64,000 nt of DNA from Methylomonas fluvii (GTDB lineage Bacteria > Pseudomonadota > Gammaproteobacteria > Methylococcales > Methylomonadaceae): assembly GCF_014850975.1 (NCBI RefSeq), contig NZ_JACXST010000001.1:1980870-2044869 (forward strand), read 5' to 3'. How positions within the stretch are numbered: position 1 is the first letter of the stretch; the number at the start of each line of letters is the position of its first letter. Of this stretch, positions 63,601 to 64,000 are shown piece after piece. Under the pieces are notes generated by a model. That model searched no databases. It worked only from the letters and a program-made list of their open reading frames with translations, and was not told where the DNA came from. A program made the translations under genes and the position numbers.

Positions 63601-63918
63601 GCCGTCCTTGGCTTGTTCGTATTGGGCTTTGGCTTCCTTAACGCCATCGGTTTGTTCCGGGTCTGGCGCACCGAATTTCTTGGCCTGTTCGATTGCGGCT
63701 TCATAATGCGCTTTGGCTTCCGACAGCCGTTGTTCGTCCACTTCGCCGAAAGCGTCCTGGATCACGTTGAGTAAATCCTGCTCCAGGAAGCGACTGATTT
63801 GCACGCTTTTGGCGTGCATGATTTTGTAAAAGCCAAAATCCAGTTCCGGCTGATCGAGTTGAAACAACTCTTTCAGCAGGTTAATCAGGCGGCTGCGGTA
63901 TTTGTCGGTGTTGCTCAT
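60670..63918 (-). CDS. Large adenine-N6 methyltransferase (type III Mod-like with long N-terminal extension), island B
   Basis: The 1082-residue protein has its catalytic core in the second half: DPPYNTGGDGF near 524 and FFAGSGTTAHAT near 785, the beta-class order. The region between is a target-recognition part resembling that of the island A Mod (shared patterns such as NPDNDPRGPWKADNF). The first 480 residues are an added helical domain with coiled-coil character, not present in standard Mod (about 600-650 residues). AAAAAGGATTT precedes the ATG at 63918. It heads the operon and should protect host DNA. Standard Mod length excludes a plain type III enzyme; I call the system type III-like. 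Confidence 0.88.
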   Translation of the reverse strand: MSNTDKYRSRLINLLKELFQLDQPELDFGFYKIMHAKSVQISRFLEQDLLNVIQDAFGEVDEQRLSEAKAHYEAAIEQAKKFGAPDPEQTDGVKEAKAQYEQAKDGGNAESEIYDHLYRFFERYYDNGDFMSRRYYARESDNRAASYAVPYDGREVYLHWANKDQYYIKSSEYLSNYSFDLNEAIRQQAQIGKIADLEQFASHDEQALKVHFRIVDASEGEHGNIKATADQKRFFLIHAAKPVEIISLPEGEQELVINFEYRTDPDKTGQDAKWQETRLQQAEAAIIQALQELNAAAFLQALQTPAPTDSKDKRSLLGKYLQKYAARNTMDYFIHKDLGGFLRRELDFYIKNEIMRLDDIDNADAPQVQNYLSKIRVLRKIALQLIAFLAQLEEFQKKLWLKKKFVTECHYCITLDRIAAKFYPEIAANDRQREEWIKLFAINEIAGDLATPGYSEPLTVAFLQANPYLLVDTALFSADFEQRLLAEIPDLDAQCNGVLIHSENFQALGLMQAKYREQVKCIYIDPPYNTGGDGFAYKDSYQHSSWLSNIYSRLALAKSLQAVDSSVSVSIDDNEMVNLSLLLSSLYGDACKIADLIWQKRYSPDIRKAISDAHEYILVYATEPSQFKAKRNLLPLGNDQIKQFSNPDNDPRGPWKADNFTAPGFRPNQMYEIETPDGRKLTPPPGRCWMVTQDNCEKLKEDKRLIFGKDGSGRPAVKRFLNEMEGMVPWTWWDHQSSGHSQEGLKEGSDLFSREGAFSTQKPTRLIQKLLHITTSKTAKVFDFFAGSGTTAHATINLNRQDNGSRKYILAEQNDYFDTILKPRIQKVVYSKDWKDGKPVSREGISHCFKTLRLESYEDVLNNLVFREDDARERALDNNPELRRDYLLNYFLDVETQGSQSLLNIAAFRDPFAYQMWIKKPGSESQTLQSVDLVETFNWLIGLWVSHMAAPQGFSADFVRETDPDLPQDQNTRLLCKRLKPDAQGDYWFRLVEGYTLKIPGDDSSRIPTLIVWRKLTTDLEKDNAVLQTYLLDKLQISPREQTYGAIYVNGSHTLPNPVIEGEQIKVRLIEEAFHAAMWSGE

Positions 63919-64000
63919 AAATCCTTTTTAAATAATCGGTTCGGCTGGCTGTTGTTTATATTGATTTGATTCAAGCCGCTACAAAAAAGTAACCTCCGAG
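63919..64000 (-). promoter_or_regulatory. Upstream region of the island B operon
   Basis: The last 82 bases hold the AT-rich leader of the large methyltransferase gene and its ribosome site. A -10-like TATAAA is visible on the minus strand, but no certain -35. The next gene upstream is outside the window. Confidence 0.35.

Larger units (their letters stand above)
55115..64000. mobile_element. Genomic island B, left part
   Basis: The island begins at the second att copy with the broken integrase. It continues past the window end, so its size is unknown. What is visible is the minus-strand operon of a large methyltransferase, a zeta-toxin-like kinase, a small protein and a helicase/nuclease. 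Island A and island B lie head to tail. Confidence 0.75.

Overview
The window looks like a gammaproteobacterial chromosome, most plausibly a Methylococcales methanotroph such as Methylomonas. That placement is inference from gene content and protein style. What is seen directly is the order carA-carB-greA-yhbY-rlmE-ftsH-glmM-tpiA-secG-tRNA-Leu(GAG), which matches the Pseudomonas-type arrangement except that folP is missing between ftsH and glmM. Two tandem genomic islands are inserted at the 3' end of that tRNA gene.

Bases 1-4.3 kb hold the end of an Rnf ion-pumping ferredoxin:NAD oxidoreductase operon (rnfC partial, rnfD, rnfG, rnfE, rnfH). A highly folded repeat sits between rnfG and rnfE. 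A bacterioferritin-associated ferredoxin and bacterioferritin follow. At 4.8-7.0 kb are a sigma-54 activator with a PAS-like sensor and an HDOD protein. At 7.1-10.9 kb on the minus strand is a B-type (ba3-like) heme-copper oxidase operon with its own diheme cytochrome c and a membrane-bound cytochrome. An 18-bp perfect hairpin separates the last two genes.

From 11.3 to 28.5 kb the genes are mixed: an NlpE-like copper-responsive protein, a PAS protein, a large CheB-CheR-PAS fusion, MobA, DUF302 and other small lipoproteins, a three-fold repeated membrane protein, an LTA-synthase-like sulfatase, AlkB, a YidE-type transporter, a cytochrome c4, an autotransporter and a glycine-zipper lipoprotein. 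At 28.5-30.0 kb an IS110-family (IS1111-group) element has split a small secreted-protein gene; both halves can be rejoined on paper. This gene lies downstream of a CpxA/CpxR-like pair. A CpxP/Spy-like gene is divergent from that pair, with a perfect CpxR box between them.

From 33.4 to 44.0 kb is the conserved housekeeping block. Island A (about 44.0-55.1 kb) has an intact P4-type integrase, an AlpA-like regulator, a DNA-binding protein, an HTH/zinc-ribbon protein paired with a second tyrosine recombinase, and a type III restriction-modification operon (mod-res). The third gene of that operon has a HEPN-like R-N-x3-H motif. Island B (from about 55.1 kb past the window end) begins with a related integrase broken by three frameshifts. 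It carries a minus-strand operon that encloses a zeta-toxin-like kinase and a small antitoxin-like protein between a very large adenine methyltransferase and a type III-like helicase/nuclease. The two three- and four-gene defence-type operons are the best candidates for undescribed biology here.
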